Of a stretch of DNA of 64,000 nt, positions 1 through 10,046 are shown piece by piece. The notes beneath the pieces are model-generated. The model was not told the DNA's origin, ran no database searches, and was given only the letters and a program-made list of their open reading frames with translations. Every line of letters begins with the position of its first letter. The first letter of the stretch is position 1. The DNA is from Morinoia aosen (Eukaryota > Arthropoda > Malacostraca > Amphipoda > Talitridae): NCBI GenBank assembly GCA_030386875.1, contig CM059566.1, forward strand, positions 39,530,068 through 39,594,067, written 5' to 3'. The position numbers and the translations under genes were made by a program.

Positions 1-2656
1 CCAACCTAACTTTCCCTTCTTGGGCTTGCCTTACCGGGAAGATAGGCAAGTACCATCCCACGCCTTTCTCAGGAAGTTCCCCTGCGACTACTTCCTCAAC
101 GTGATCATTGTCAATGTACGATTGCATTTTCTCGAGACTTAGTGTAGCACTTGAGGGATCTCGACGCAGTTTTCCCAACGTCGTGTTCGTTCTTCCCAAT
201 ACAGACACGTAATTATTACACAAATTTGGTGGATCTCTAGTAAAGGGTAAAGGCGCAACAATCCTATCGTCTTTCACTTCGATACCAGCTCTCAAAATAC
301 TTACAAATTTATTGTCTAACACACTCAGACCCTGGAGCTCGTCGTCGACTCGCTCCTCAAAGACGTCGAGCGTCTGCCTCCCAGGGTTGGGCCCACGTAT
401 CTTGATCGAGAAGTGATGATCCTCGTGGTTCACGAATGACGTCCGCAGGGCAGTGGTCTGCTGGGTTCTTGCTCCTCCGTTCAATGGTCCCAACAGTGCC
501 CAGCCCAGGGCGGTCTTGCAGGCAAGAGGACCTCGTACTCCATAGTGTCTAGATGCCATGAGCGACACGGCATCTCTTCCGATGAGTATCAGTGACCGAG
601 CCAAAGGATCATGCTCATTGAAGTGCTTGACCAGGTGCGCAACGTGGCTGAGCTTCTTCACAACGTCGCGAGTGGCTACTTCGTCAGTCGTGTCCGGGAT
701 ATTTTCGTTGGTCCATGTAGTGGGTAGCTGATGCCATCGGTTCTCACCCACACCCCTTATCTTGAGCCCGGTGATGGCGTGTCCTTCCACCTCAGACGAC
801 AGACCACTCAGTGTTCTGAGGGCGTACTTCCAGGGAGTGGCCTTAAGATCGAGCTGTTCTATCAGGGAAGGGTCCGCAAAGCATCTTGAGCTTTGCTCGT
901 CAATGATGGCGTAACAACGCACTTTTCTCTGGGTGGACGTCGAGGTGACATCTACTAACAGCGTCTTGGAAAATTCCCTGGACTCGAGACCGAGGCATCC
1001 CGTTCTGGTGCAGGTGGCGACCTCACCAGGGGTCACCGGTTTAGTGCTTGCCCGGTGCATGACCGTCAGGTGTGAGCCTTGACAGTGAGAACACTTCACT
1101 TGTTTGTCGCAGTTCCTGATGTAATGGGGACCAAGGCATCGGAAGCATACCTTCGCCTCGGTGATGAGCTTCTTCTTCTGGTCGATGTGTAGTCTTCCAA
1201 AGGACCGGCACTCCCAGGTTCCATGGGCGTCGACCTTGTGGAAAATACATTTGTTGATTCTATGGTCCGTTTCCGGAGGTTTTTTGTTGTGAGGTCCTTG
1301 CGCCTCATATCTTGACTCAGGTTTGTTGTAGGCCACCATGGACTGATCACCTTCACTAGACTCTTTCTTGGTATTCTGGTCAGCGCTTGTGTGCAGGACC
1401 CGAACGGGCTTGGGTCTTCCGCCTGACAGTGCTGGGTTGAAAAATGGATCCCTCATCGCTCTTTCTTCGTCTCTTAGGAACTGGTTGAAGAAGGAGAACG
1501 TTGGGCGCTGCCCACTCTTGGCTCGTAGGTCAGATGCTTTCCTATGCCATCTGCGTTGCAGATCTGGCGGGAGTTTGAGTGCCAAGAGCCTCATGCCTCT
1601 GGTAGTGCAAAACTCCTCCAGCTCGTCCGATCTTGCTGCGTTGGTAAGTGCGGTAATCGTAGAATCTAAGAAATCCTGGAGAGCGGTAAGATCCCCAGGA
1701 GGGATGTTTGGGAAGTTCCGAAGTTGGTCTGCCGTGTGTTCTGCTAGCAACCAGTCCGAACCATAACGCTCACGAAGGGTGTTCCATACCACCTGCAACA
1801 CTGCCTCTGCATTGTTTCCGATGACTGACCTCATAGTTCTCTGAACGTACTCCTTGGGTTTACCCGCGGTATTGGCCGCCAAAACTTGTAGCTCTTCGAT
1901 GGGGCCCAAAGCTAGTCCCTGCAGTCGATTCTTCAGATCAGATTCCCAGCAATGGTACAATCCGATGTCTCCTTTGAAGGGGTTGGCAGGGGTCTTCAAC
2001 AGCTCGGCCCGGATAAGGTGAACAGAAGCTGCATCTAGAGTGCTTCCCTGCCTAGGAGCTCTCAGTCGATGGTTTGCCTCTACTCTAGGCTCTAGAATCG
2101 ACCTGCGAGAGCTCACGGAAGCGTGTTCCATCAGCCCTGCCAGATCATCTAGGTTGCTTTCCTGCTCTTGATATTCTTCATCCTCTCCTTCTGAGATAGT
2201 AGAAACCTCAGAGGCTACCGACAGTGGTGTGGAAAAAGGTCCAACTTTTTCTCTTCTTACGGAGGTAAGTTTACTCATTCTCTCACTACGCAGAGAAGAC
2301 AGGTCTTTGGGATCAAGGTTGGAAACCATGTCCCCTCCAAGCCTCTCCATCTGTTTGTTGAGTGTCGCGATGCGACCAAAGCAGTCTTCCAGCATCACAC
2401 GTCTCTTCAAAAATTGCTCATGGTACCGCTGCTTATGTCCTGCTCGTTCCAAAGAACCTTCAAAGGCTCTGCTTGAAGTGATGAACTGATCGCGCTTGAC
2501 CTTAAGTTCAGCTATGAAGGATAAGATGGCCAACGTCTCATCCTCTCCTGGACTCTCCCTGGACAGGGCTTCATAAAGATCGTCATAGGTCTTTACGGCT
2601 TCAACTTCAGCTAGTTTAAGGGTTTTCTTTGAGCTTCTTTTGGCCATTTGAGACAT
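1..2656 (-). CDS. BEL/Pao LTR retrotransposon gag-pol, partial (runs off left edge)
   Basis: Reading the minus strand from an ATG at 2656 gives 885 sense codons without a stop to the window edge; an in-frame TAA lies at 2680-2678. N-terminal ~450 residues are gag-like with a predicted coiled region. Two zinc knuckles follow: C504-x2-C507-x3-H511-x4-C516, then C522-x2-C525-x3-H529-x4-H534, the paired arrangement typical of BEL/Pao gag. The aspartic-protease-like domain has D-E-Q-S at 586-589 where many relatives have D-S-G, then LIGRD at 691-695 and a LGW.LLGP motif near 726, as in the DUF1758 family. The start of the RT (GWYLPIFPVR, 867 onward) is at the edge. RNase H, integrase and the 3' LTR would lie to the left. 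The frame is undamaged, so the copy is young or was recently active. Family assignment is by motif, not search. Confidence 0.88.
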   Translation of the reverse strand, partial: MSQMAKRSSKKTLKLAEVEAVKTYDDLYEALSRESPGEDETLAILSFIAELKVKRDQFITSSRAFEGSLERAGHKQRYHEQFLKRRVMLEDCFGRIATLNKQMERLGGDMVSNLDPKDLSSLRSERMSKLTSVRREKVGPFSTPLSVASEVSTISEGEDEEYQEQESNLDDLAGLMEHASVSSRRSILEPRVEANHRLRAPRQGSTLDAASVHLIRAELLKTPANPFKGDIGLYHCWESDLKNRLQGLALGPIEELQVLAANTAGKPKEYVQRTMRSVIGNNAEAVLQVVWNTLRERYGSDWLLAEHTADQLRNFPNIPPGDLTALQDFLDSTITALTNAARSDELEEFCTTRGMRLLALKLPPDLQRRWHRKASDLRAKSGQRPTFSFFNQFLRDEERAMRDPFFNPALSGGRPKPVRVLHTSADQNTKKESSEGDQSMVAYNKPESRYEAQGPHNKKPPETDHRINKCIFHKVDAHGTWECRSFGRLHIDQKKKLITEAKVCFRCLGPHYIRNCDKQVKCSHCQGSHLTVMHRASTKPVTPGEVATCTRTGCLGLESREFSKTLLVDVTSTSTQRKVRCYAIIDEQSSRCFADPSLIEQLDLKATPWKYALRTLSGLSSEVEGHAITGLKIRGVGENRWHQLPTTWTNENIPDTTDEVATRDVVKKLSHVAHLVKHFNEHDPLARSLILIGRDAVSLMASRHYGVRGPLACKTALGWALLGPLNGGARTQQTTALRTSFVNHEDHHFSIKIRGPNPGRQTLDVFEERVDDELQGLSVLDNKFVSILRAGIEVKDDRIVAPLPFTRDPPNLCNNYVSVLGRTNTTLGKLRRDPSSATLSLEKMQSYIDNDHVEEVVAGELPEKGVGWYLPIFPVRQAQEGKVRL

Positions 2657-4012
2657 TGCAGAGATGTTGTTGAAAATTTATTGTGACTGCCTCAACAATT
2701 TCTATCGACGAGGGGAAGGTTCAGAAAAGTCCACGGATGATGCAAAACTTGTCTTAAGCAGCCATTTATTGTACATAAATTTTCCTGAAATAGAAAGGTC
2801 TAGTTAGCACAAAAGTAATACAAAAAATATACAGTTTTTAGAGATTGCATATCTAAAAGTGATTCAGAGGGCAAACCAGAAAATAAGGACGCAAAAATTG
2901 GGGCAGAACTGCATCACTGGCACAAGAAAATCTCATTCAGAGAACACGGGTAATACTTCAGCGGCTCATTCAACACCCAAATCATTGGCGAGACTTGGTA
3001 CAATTTTCATACGAGCACCCCAATGGCACAATCAGATATAACCCGTCAACCTAATGAGGCCCTCATTAAATACTAAGGTCAGGCAGTAGGCTCTACACAC
3101 TAATGTCCAACCAGGTAGATGCTGAATTGAAGTTACACGGCTATTCCCATATAAAAATGCATGTCCAACCCGGTAGACGCTGAACTAAAGTTACACAGCT
3201 ATTCCTACGTAAACAGTGCCTGACAACTTGAGTTGTTTCTGACTCACATGACTAGTCACAAAAGTCTATCAATCTATAGTACCACCTGGGCATAGTTAAA
3301 ACACACCCATCTACAAAGGTGGTTAATAAGTGAACAAGGGGGCACACTTAGACACCTCTGAACAAGTAAATAGTTACCTAACAGGCATGAACACATCATC
3401 AACCAGGCAATATAAAATATCCGCAGCACAGTAAAAATCACACAAATAAAAATAGGCAAAAACCACCACACTCTACAGACTGGTAAAATAGCAACTTGAG
3501 TGAGGAATTACACAATTCTAGAGTCCAAATACCAGAGTTTAAATCCACTAACATTAATCGTGAATGATAACAAGGATCTATATAATGCAATGTGCTTAGA
3601 TCAAATCAACAACTGAGCACAATGAATCCAGCTGTGAATTCCAGCAAATAAATTAAGTAGCACTGACAAGCACAGAACAAATCAGGCTCAACAATATAAT
3701 CAAAACATGACTGAGTGTTTGCAAGAAAGTCTCACAACCCTGTCCAACACAGGGCAATACCACTAGACAATTTGAGCCAGGTACAAATAGGTAAACACAG
3801 AATTACATTATATTAGCACCGCGAATGAAGAATCAGTATCTAGAATTGTAAAAGCACAAACAGAAAAACTGTGACAGCACACATTCTAACATCCCCTGAA
3901 ATCTTTTAGCTTTTCCAGGACCTAATGCACTTAATATTTAGCACTCTTTACTTACATTTCCTTCTCTGGAGTCTACACACTACTTCAACACAACTGGCGG
4001 CCTGAACTTGAA
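2657..4012 (-). other. leader and presumed 5' LTR of the BEL/Pao element
   Basis: No gene is visible here. By position this should hold the 5' LTR and leader of the element. A polyadenylation-like AATAAA lies on the minus strand at about 2766, which would fit an LTR close to the gag start. A TGTTGAAG at about 3990 on the minus strand is a possible LTR start, because many BEL and Gypsy LTRs begin TGTT. Without the second LTR the ends cannot be fixed. A 58-bp direct duplication lies inside (3103-3219). The LINE cluster begins just beyond. Confidence 0.4.
3103..3219. repeat. 58-bp tandem dimer in presumed LTR
   Basis: Two adjacent copies, 3103-3160 and 3161-3219, begin ATGTCCAACC and differ at about ten positions. 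Tandem duplications of this size are common in the U3 part of LTRs, where they may act as enhancer repeats; that role is inferred here. Confidence 0.8.
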
Positions 4013-6376
4013 CTTGAACTTGAACTTGAGGGCCGACAGTGTCGGGGCCTTTGTAACGGCCTACAATTCCCTCCACAATTTTCACACAAAGAGTTCAGCG
4101 CCTGGTACCAGACTTGTCCACTAAACTACTCAGGATCTACGATCCTTGTCACAAGCCTCCATTGGAAGGCATCACAGGGACAACCAGTGTGTCAAAACAC
4201 CATCCCCCGGCACATTGGGTCATTACAGCCCATTCTACCAGACTGGCTCATTCCAGTCACTGTCTCTTACTCCAGGCACGCACAAGAAACACTTTCATAG
4301 CCTCAGTGATACTCGCATTACACTCCTGATCCAATCCAGCAAGACAGCTCATACCGCAATCATCTTCAGCACATCTGGCATTCCACTCATTCTCTCCATA
4401 CTGCTCAGACACCACATTCATAAAACTCTCTCTCTCTTGCTCATACTTACTACATTCCAGCACAAAATGCTCTATTGTTTCCTCTACTCCACTATTACAC
4501 TGCTGACATAATCTGTTATTATTCTCATTCCATCTCCATGTACGTCTGTTCACACTCAATGACTTACATCTCACAGCAAACAAGAGTTGACTTCCAAAAC
4601 TACCATCATAGAACAGCTCAAACTTAGGTGCTTTCTTTTTCATATACCAGTTAAGTGTAGGCTTCCGCATCATGCTAAGCTTCCACTTATTCAAACCATA
4701 CTCTTTTGTTTGTCTCTCAATCTCTTTCTTCCACCTCTTGCAGTCCCACTCAGGCCCTACACCTCCAACATTTATTAAACTCCAGTCATCCACAGGTCTC
4801 CCAATTCTAACATGAATAATCTTTTGCATACTGAGTTTCCTTGCATGCCCCCAACATACTTTCTCCCAATAGCTTACACTCAGATTCCATTCAAAGATTC
4901 GCCTTACCCACCTGCTATTCTGCATTCTTTCAATTCTCACCTTATAATTCAGCACAGCTTTCATCATTCTTTCTGAAAATAGGCTCCACCCTAGGTCACC
5001 TCTAATGGCTTCTATAGCTGTCCATTTCGGAGCACCCAATGCTACACGTCCTACCTTATTTTGTATCACATCCAGCTTTTCAAGATCACTTCCATTCCAA
5101 GCAAGAGCACTCATACCATACATGACACTAGGTACAGCAACATACTTCCACATTCCTCTCACACATTCGTACTTGTTTGCTCTGTATCTGGCCACACTAC
5201 CTAACCGTCCACTCCACTGCATTGCTTTAGCCACTTTCTCACCTTTAGTTCTAGTACATCCATCTTCACTTATCATACAACCTAGATATTTGTATTCTTT
5301 TGTTCTACCTATTCTGATTTCTCCAATATTCCACAGTCTGTCTCTATCAGTCTCATCACTATTTATAACCATGACCTTACTTTTATCGGCACCAAAGTTC
5401 ATCTTGAAATCTGTACTATATCCATTCACAATGTCAAGCATCCTTTGTAGTTCATGACCACATTCACTAACCACAACCACATCATCAGCATACAACAAAC
5501 AGCTCAGTCTCTCATTACCAACTTTCAGTCCTAAGCCACTCCCTCTCAGTCGAACTGCTAATTCTTCTGTGTACAATCCAAACAACAGGGGGGACAGAGT
5601 ACAGCCCTGTCTCACTCCTCTAACACTCCTCACTTGACCTGTTTCCAAATTTCCTAACCTGTAGATAGCACTTGTGTTCTCATACAGACTCTGTACAATG
5701 TTCACTATTTTTCTGCTAAAACCAACTTTTCTCAAAATTTCAAACAGCCTAACCCGATCCACTCTGTCATACGCCTTTTCAATATCCAGGAATGCTAAAT
5801 ATACCTTCTTGTTATCCTTCTTCATTCGCTCAATTAGTTCACTCACAACAAACAGATTATCCTCCCCCCGTCTATCTTGCCTAAAACCATTCTGTTCTTC
5901 TCCCAGGACTCCTAATTCCTCAACTAAATTTTTCATTCTCTCATTCAAAATACCACAAAATATCTTACATACGGTGTCACCCAGTGCAATTGGTCTGTAA
6001 TTTTTTAGTTCTTTCATACTCTTATGTCCACCCTTATGCAACAGAACTACATTACACTTGTTCCAGTCATCCGGTACTCTTTCACTCTTCCATATCTCAT
6101 CAAATAAACATTTCAACATACTGACTACACTCTCTCCTCCACATTTATAGAACTCATATGGTATCTTATCAGGACCACATGCCTTTCCATTTTTCACTTT
6201 CTTCAAAAATCTTACAATCTCTTCACAAGTGATTTCGTCTTCCATTTGCAGTTCACGTTCATCTATCAGCAAATTTATCGGTTCATCATCTGTAACCTGC
6301 TCATTCATTCCACCAATGTCCTCCCAGTATTCTTCAACTGCTTTCACCATTTGCATCCTATCTTGCACACTGCAAC
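4013..6376 (-). mobile_element. TTCAAG-tailed LINE, copy A (5'-truncated)
   Basis: This copy keeps the 3' two thirds of ORF2, a ~225-bp 3' UTR and a hexamer tail (about three to four TTCAAG units, minus-strand sense) at 4013-4030. It starts at a point equivalent to ORF2 residue 433. Its truncated 5' end at 6376 directly abuts the hexamer tail of copy B with no spacer, so the two form a head-to-tail dimer. The simplest reading is that A inserted into the tail repeat of B. Sequence is nearly identical to B and G, marking it as a recent insertion of the same subfamily. Confidence 0.9.
4257..6376 (-). pseudogene. LINE ORF2 fragment (RT and C-terminal zinc finger), copy A
   Basis: The frame is open from the truncation point to the stop at 4257. 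It contains the RT core (catalytic D in FLDIEKAYD, the RQGCTLSP turn, YADD) and the C-terminal C-x2-C-x9-H-x4-C finger, but no endonuclease. The open frame actually extends upstream to 6455 through the tail of copy B, where the hexamer is read as alternating Val-Gln, giving a 732-codon chimera. The endonuclease is missing, so the protein could not support retrotransposition alone. Confidence 0.85.
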
Positions 6377-6629
6377 CTTGAACTTGAACTTGAACTTGAG
6401 GGCCGACAGAGTCGGGGCCTTTGTAACGGCCTACAATTCCCTCCACAATTTTCACACAAAGAGTTCAGCGCCTGGTACCAGACTTGTCCACTAAACTACT
6501 CAGGATCTACGATCCTTGTCACAAGCCTCCATTGGAAGGCATATTCACCGGGACAGCCAGTGTGTCAAAACACCATCCCCCGGCACATTGGGTCATTACA
6601 GCCCATTCTACCAGACTGGCTCATTCCAG

Positions 6630-9600
6630 TCACTGTCTCTTACTCCAGGCACGCACAAGAAACACTTTCATAGCCTCAGTGATACTCGCATTACACTCCT
6701 GATCCAATCCAGCAAGACAGCTCATACCGCAATCATCTTCAGCACATCTGGCATTCCACTCATTCTCTCCATACTGCTCAGACACCACATTCATAAAACT
6801 CTCTCTCTCTTGCTCATACTTACTACATTCCAGCACAAAATGCTCAATTGTTTCCTCTACTCCACTATTACACTGCTGACATAATCTGTTATTATTCTCA
6901 TTCCATCTCCATGTACGTCTGTTCACACTCAATGACTTACATCTCACAGCAAACAAGAGTTGACTTCCAAAACTACCATCATAGAACAGCTCAAACTTAG
7001 GTGCTTTCTTTTTCATATACCAGTTAAGTGTAGGCTTCCGCATCATGCTAAGCTTCCACTTATTCAATCCATACTCTTTTGTTTGTCTCTCAATCTCTTT
7101 CTTCCACCTCTTGCAGTCCCACTCAGGCCCTACACCTCCAACATTTATTAAACTCCAGTCATCCACAGGTCTCCCAATTCTAACATGAATAATCTTTTGC
7201 ATACTGAGTTTCCTTGCATGCCCCCAACATACTTTCTCCCAATAGCTTACACTCAGATTCCATTCAAAGATTCGCCTTACCCACCTGCTATTCTGCATTC
7301 TTTCAATTCTCACCTTATAATTCAGCACAGCTTTCATCATTCTTTCTGAAAATAGGCTCCACCCTAGGTCACCTCTAATGGCTTCTATAGCTGTCCATTT
7401 CGGAGCACCCAATGCTACACGTCCTACCTTATTTTGTATCACATCCAGCTTTTCAAGATCACTTCCATTCCAAGCAAGAGCACTCATACCATACATGACA
7501 CTAGGTACAGCAACATACTTCCACATTCCTCTCACACATTCGTACTTGTTTGCTCTGTATCTGGCCACACTACCTAACCGTCCACTCCACTGCATTGCTT
7601 TAGCCACTTTCTCACCTTTAGTTCTAGTACATCCATCTTCACTTATCATACAACCTAGATATTTGTATTCTTTTGTTCTACCTATTCTGATTTCTCCAAT
7701 ATTCCACAGTCTGTCTCTATCAGTCTCATCACTATTTATAACCATGACCTTACTTTTATCGGCACCAAAGTTCATCTTGAAATCTGTACTATATCCATTC
7801 ACAATGTCAAGCATCCTTTGTAGTTCATGACCACATTCACTAACCACAACCACATCATCAGCATACAACAAACAGCTCAGTCTCTCATTACCAACTTTCA
7901 GTCCTAAACCACTCCCTCTCAGTCGAACTGCTAATTCTTCTGTGTACAATCCAAACAACAGGGGGGACAGAGTACAGCCCTGTCTCACTCCTCTAACACT
8001 CCTCACTTGCCCTGTTTCCAAATTTCCTAACCTGTAGATAGCACTTGTGTTCTCATACAGACTCTGTACAATGTTCACTATTTTTCTGCTAAAACCAACT
8101 TTTCTCAAAATTTCAAACAGCCTAACCCGATCCACTCTGTCATACGCCTTTTCAATATCCAGGAATGCTAAATATACCTTCTTGTTATCCTTCTTCATTC
8201 GCTCAATTATTTCACTCACTACAAACAGATTATCCTCCCCCCGTCTATCTTGCCTAAAACCATTCTGTTCTTCTCCCAGGACTCCTAATTCCTCAACTAA
8301 ATTTTTCATTCTCTCATTCAAAATACCACAAAAGATCTTACATACTGTGTCACCCAGTGCAATTGGTCTGTAATTTTTAAGTTCTTTCATACTCCTATGT
8401 CCACCCTTATGCAACAGAACTACATTACACTTGTTCCAGTCATCCGGTACTCTTTCACTCTTCCATATCTCATCAAATAAACATTTCAACATACTGACTA
8501 CACTCTCTCCTCCACATTTATAGAACTCATATGGTATCTTATCAGGGCCACATGCCTTTCCATTTTTCACTTTCTTCAAAAAACTTACAATCTCTTCACA
8601 AGTGATTTCGTCTTCCATTTGCAGTTCACGTTCATCTATCAGAAAATTTATTGGTTCATCATCTGTAACCTGCTCATTCATTCCACCAATGTCCTCCCAG
8701 TATTCTTCAACTGCTTTCACCATTTGCATCCTATCTTGCACACTGCAACCATTGACTACTAATTCATCAACTTGAACTTCACTACCTCTATCATTACCTT
8801 GTATGAACCTATACCAATCTTTTATTCCATCTGGACCTTTCTTTCTTAGATTTTCAACTTGGTGTCTCTCTTCTTTAACCCTAGCCTCATTGATCATTCT
8901 CTTTACTTTTTTCTGCTGGTCCTTGTACTCATTCCATACACTCTGCCATTCATCCTCAGTAATTCTGCGTCTTTCATACATTTTCCTCATACTGCGTTGT
9001 TTTTTATTTAAAGTCTTCCTTCTCGTTCGTTCTTCCTTTATCTCACTCGTAAACCACCTAGCATTCCCTGTACTTTTCCTGCATTTCATTCTACCGATCT
9101 TTTGCTCTGCCACATCATACAAGGTTCTTGCAATCTCCTTATTTAGGTCATTTACATTTCCACACCTGTTCCAGTTACATCTACTCAATTCATTTCGAAA
9201 TTCTTCCCAGTTTGCCATTTTAATACGCCAATTTTCTCTTACTCTGCTGGCCTTCTGCATTGACTCCTTTCCACCCCAATTATATTCTAGTACAAGCATT
9301 TTATGGTCACTATCAATATCAAAATCATCTTCATCTACGAACATTTCTCTGACATATATTCTTGCTCTACTATTCACTATCATATAATCAATTGCAGTTT
9401 TACATTCCCTGCTTTGCCATGTATGCAAGCCATTTCCTATTGTTACATTCAGGTTCTCAAGTTCATTCTCATCACAGAAATTAATCAATTTTTGTCCATT
9501 TGCATTCACAGGCTCACCAAGTATACCAACATGGCCATTCATATCACCCATCACAATCAGAGGGCATCTGCAATGCTCTTGCACAATTCTTGTTAATATT

Positions 9601-10046
9601 TCATACTTTTTTACATTCTCTTGATGAGCTAAAATACCATCAGTTGTCATATAGCATACAACCACAATAACACATTCTCTGGCATGCATTCTTTCACACT
9701 TTATTACTAACAGATCTTCACTCTCAGGTTCATTTCCAGCAGGAAGTTCCTCTAATCTCCAATTTAGAGCATTTTTTACAATGAGACCAACTCCACCACC
9801 TCTTTTTTGCCAACTTACACGCCCTTTTCCAATCATATAGTACTTACTCTCTTTACATTTTAAACTGACTCTATCACGCATTTGGGTCTCTACTACACCA
9901 ACACAATCCAAATCTCCATTCTCAAATTCTGCTACAAGGTCATTTAACTTTCCTGCATTCCATCCACGCACATTTATACATCCAAACCTTACAACACTAT
10001 TGGACAATTCACGACATTTTTCATTTTTGCTCTGACAGCTTTCCAT
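6630..10046 (-). CDS. LINE ORF2: APE endonuclease-reverse transcriptase (copy B)
   Basis: The protein has 1138 residues. The apurinic-like endonuclease occupies about 19-255 with the expected catalytic signatures: N in INVRGWN (24-30), E53 in VVETQ, RGGGVGL at 82-88, D168/N170 in GDMNGH and SDH at 246-248. A linker with coiled-coil character follows (about 280-420). The RT spans about 500-790: YRPIAL at 559-564, D630 in FLDIEKAYD, RQGCTLSP at 688-695 and YADD at 728-731. The C-terminus carries C1056-x2-C1059-x9-H1069-x4-C1074, a finger seen in several LINE clades. All key residues are present, so this copy may be active. The ATG at 10046 immediately follows the ORF1 stop, giving TGAATG, which suggests translation by termination and reinitiation. 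Confidence 0.95.
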   Translation of the reverse strand: MESCQSKNEKCRELSNSVVRFGCINVRGWNAGKLNDLVAEFENGDLDCVGVVETQMRDRVSLKCKESKYYMIGKGRVSWQKRGGGVGLIVKNALNWRLEELPAGNEPESEDLLVIKCERMHARECVIVVVCYMTTDGILAHQENVKKYEILTRIVQEHCRCPLIVMGDMNGHVGILGEPVNANGQKLINFCDENELENLNVTIGNGLHTWQSRECKTAIDYMIVNSRARIYVREMFVDEDDFDIDSDHKMLVLEYNWGGKESMQKASRVRENWRIKMANWEEFRNELSRCNWNRCGNVNDLNKEIARTLYDVAEQKIGRMKCRKSTGNARWFTSEIKEERTRRKTLNKKQRSMRKMYERRRITEDEWQSVWNEYKDQQKKVKRMINEARVKEERHQVENLRKKGPDGIKDWYRFIQGNDRGSEVQVDELVVNGCSVQDRMQMVKAVEEYWEDIGGMNEQVTDDEPINFLIDERELQMEDEITCEEIVSFLKKVKNGKACGPDKIPYEFYKCGGESVVSMLKCLFDEIWKSERVPDDWNKCNVVLLHKGGHRSMKELKNYRPIALGDTVCKIFCGILNERMKNLVEELGVLGEEQNGFRQDRRGEDNLFVVSEIIERMKKDNKKVYLAFLDIEKAYDRVDRVRLFEILRKVGFSRKIVNIVQSLYENTSAIYRLGNLETGQVRSVRGVRQGCTLSPLLFGLYTEELAVRLRGSGLGLKVGNERLSCLLYADDVVVVSECGHELQRMLDIVNGYSTDFKMNFGADKSKVMVINSDETDRDRLWNIGEIRIGRTKEYKYLGCMISEDGCTRTKGEKVAKAMQWSGRLGSVARYRANKYECVRGMWKYVAVPSVMYGMSALAWNGSDLEKLDVIQNKVGRVALGAPKWTAIEAIRGDLGWSLFSERMMKAVLNYKVRIERMQNSRWVRRIFEWNLSVSYWEKVCWGHARKLSMQKIIHVRIGRPVDDWSLINVGGVGPEWDCKRWKKEIERQTKEYGLNKWKLSMMRKPTLNWYMKKKAPKFELFYDGSFGSQLLFAVRCKSLSVNRRTWRWNENNNRLCQQCNSGVEETIEHFVLECSKYEQERESFMNVVSEQYGENEWNARCAEDDCGMSCLAGLDQECNASITEAMKVFLVRAWSKRQ

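Noticed and set aside
1041-1766. Small frames on both strands between 1 and 2.5 kb
   Set aside because: They overlap the continuous 885-codon gag-pol frame and are out of phase with it.
2657-2780. Primer binding site of the BEL/Pao element
   Set aside because: A TGG-starting stretch exists near 2732 on the minus strand, but it matches no tRNA end I can confirm by eye.
4114-9596. Plus-strand frames inside LINE copies (for example 5005-5457, 8803-9387, 9303-9596)
   Set aside because: They are antisense shadows of ORF2; the same frames recur in every copy and have no protein-family motifs.
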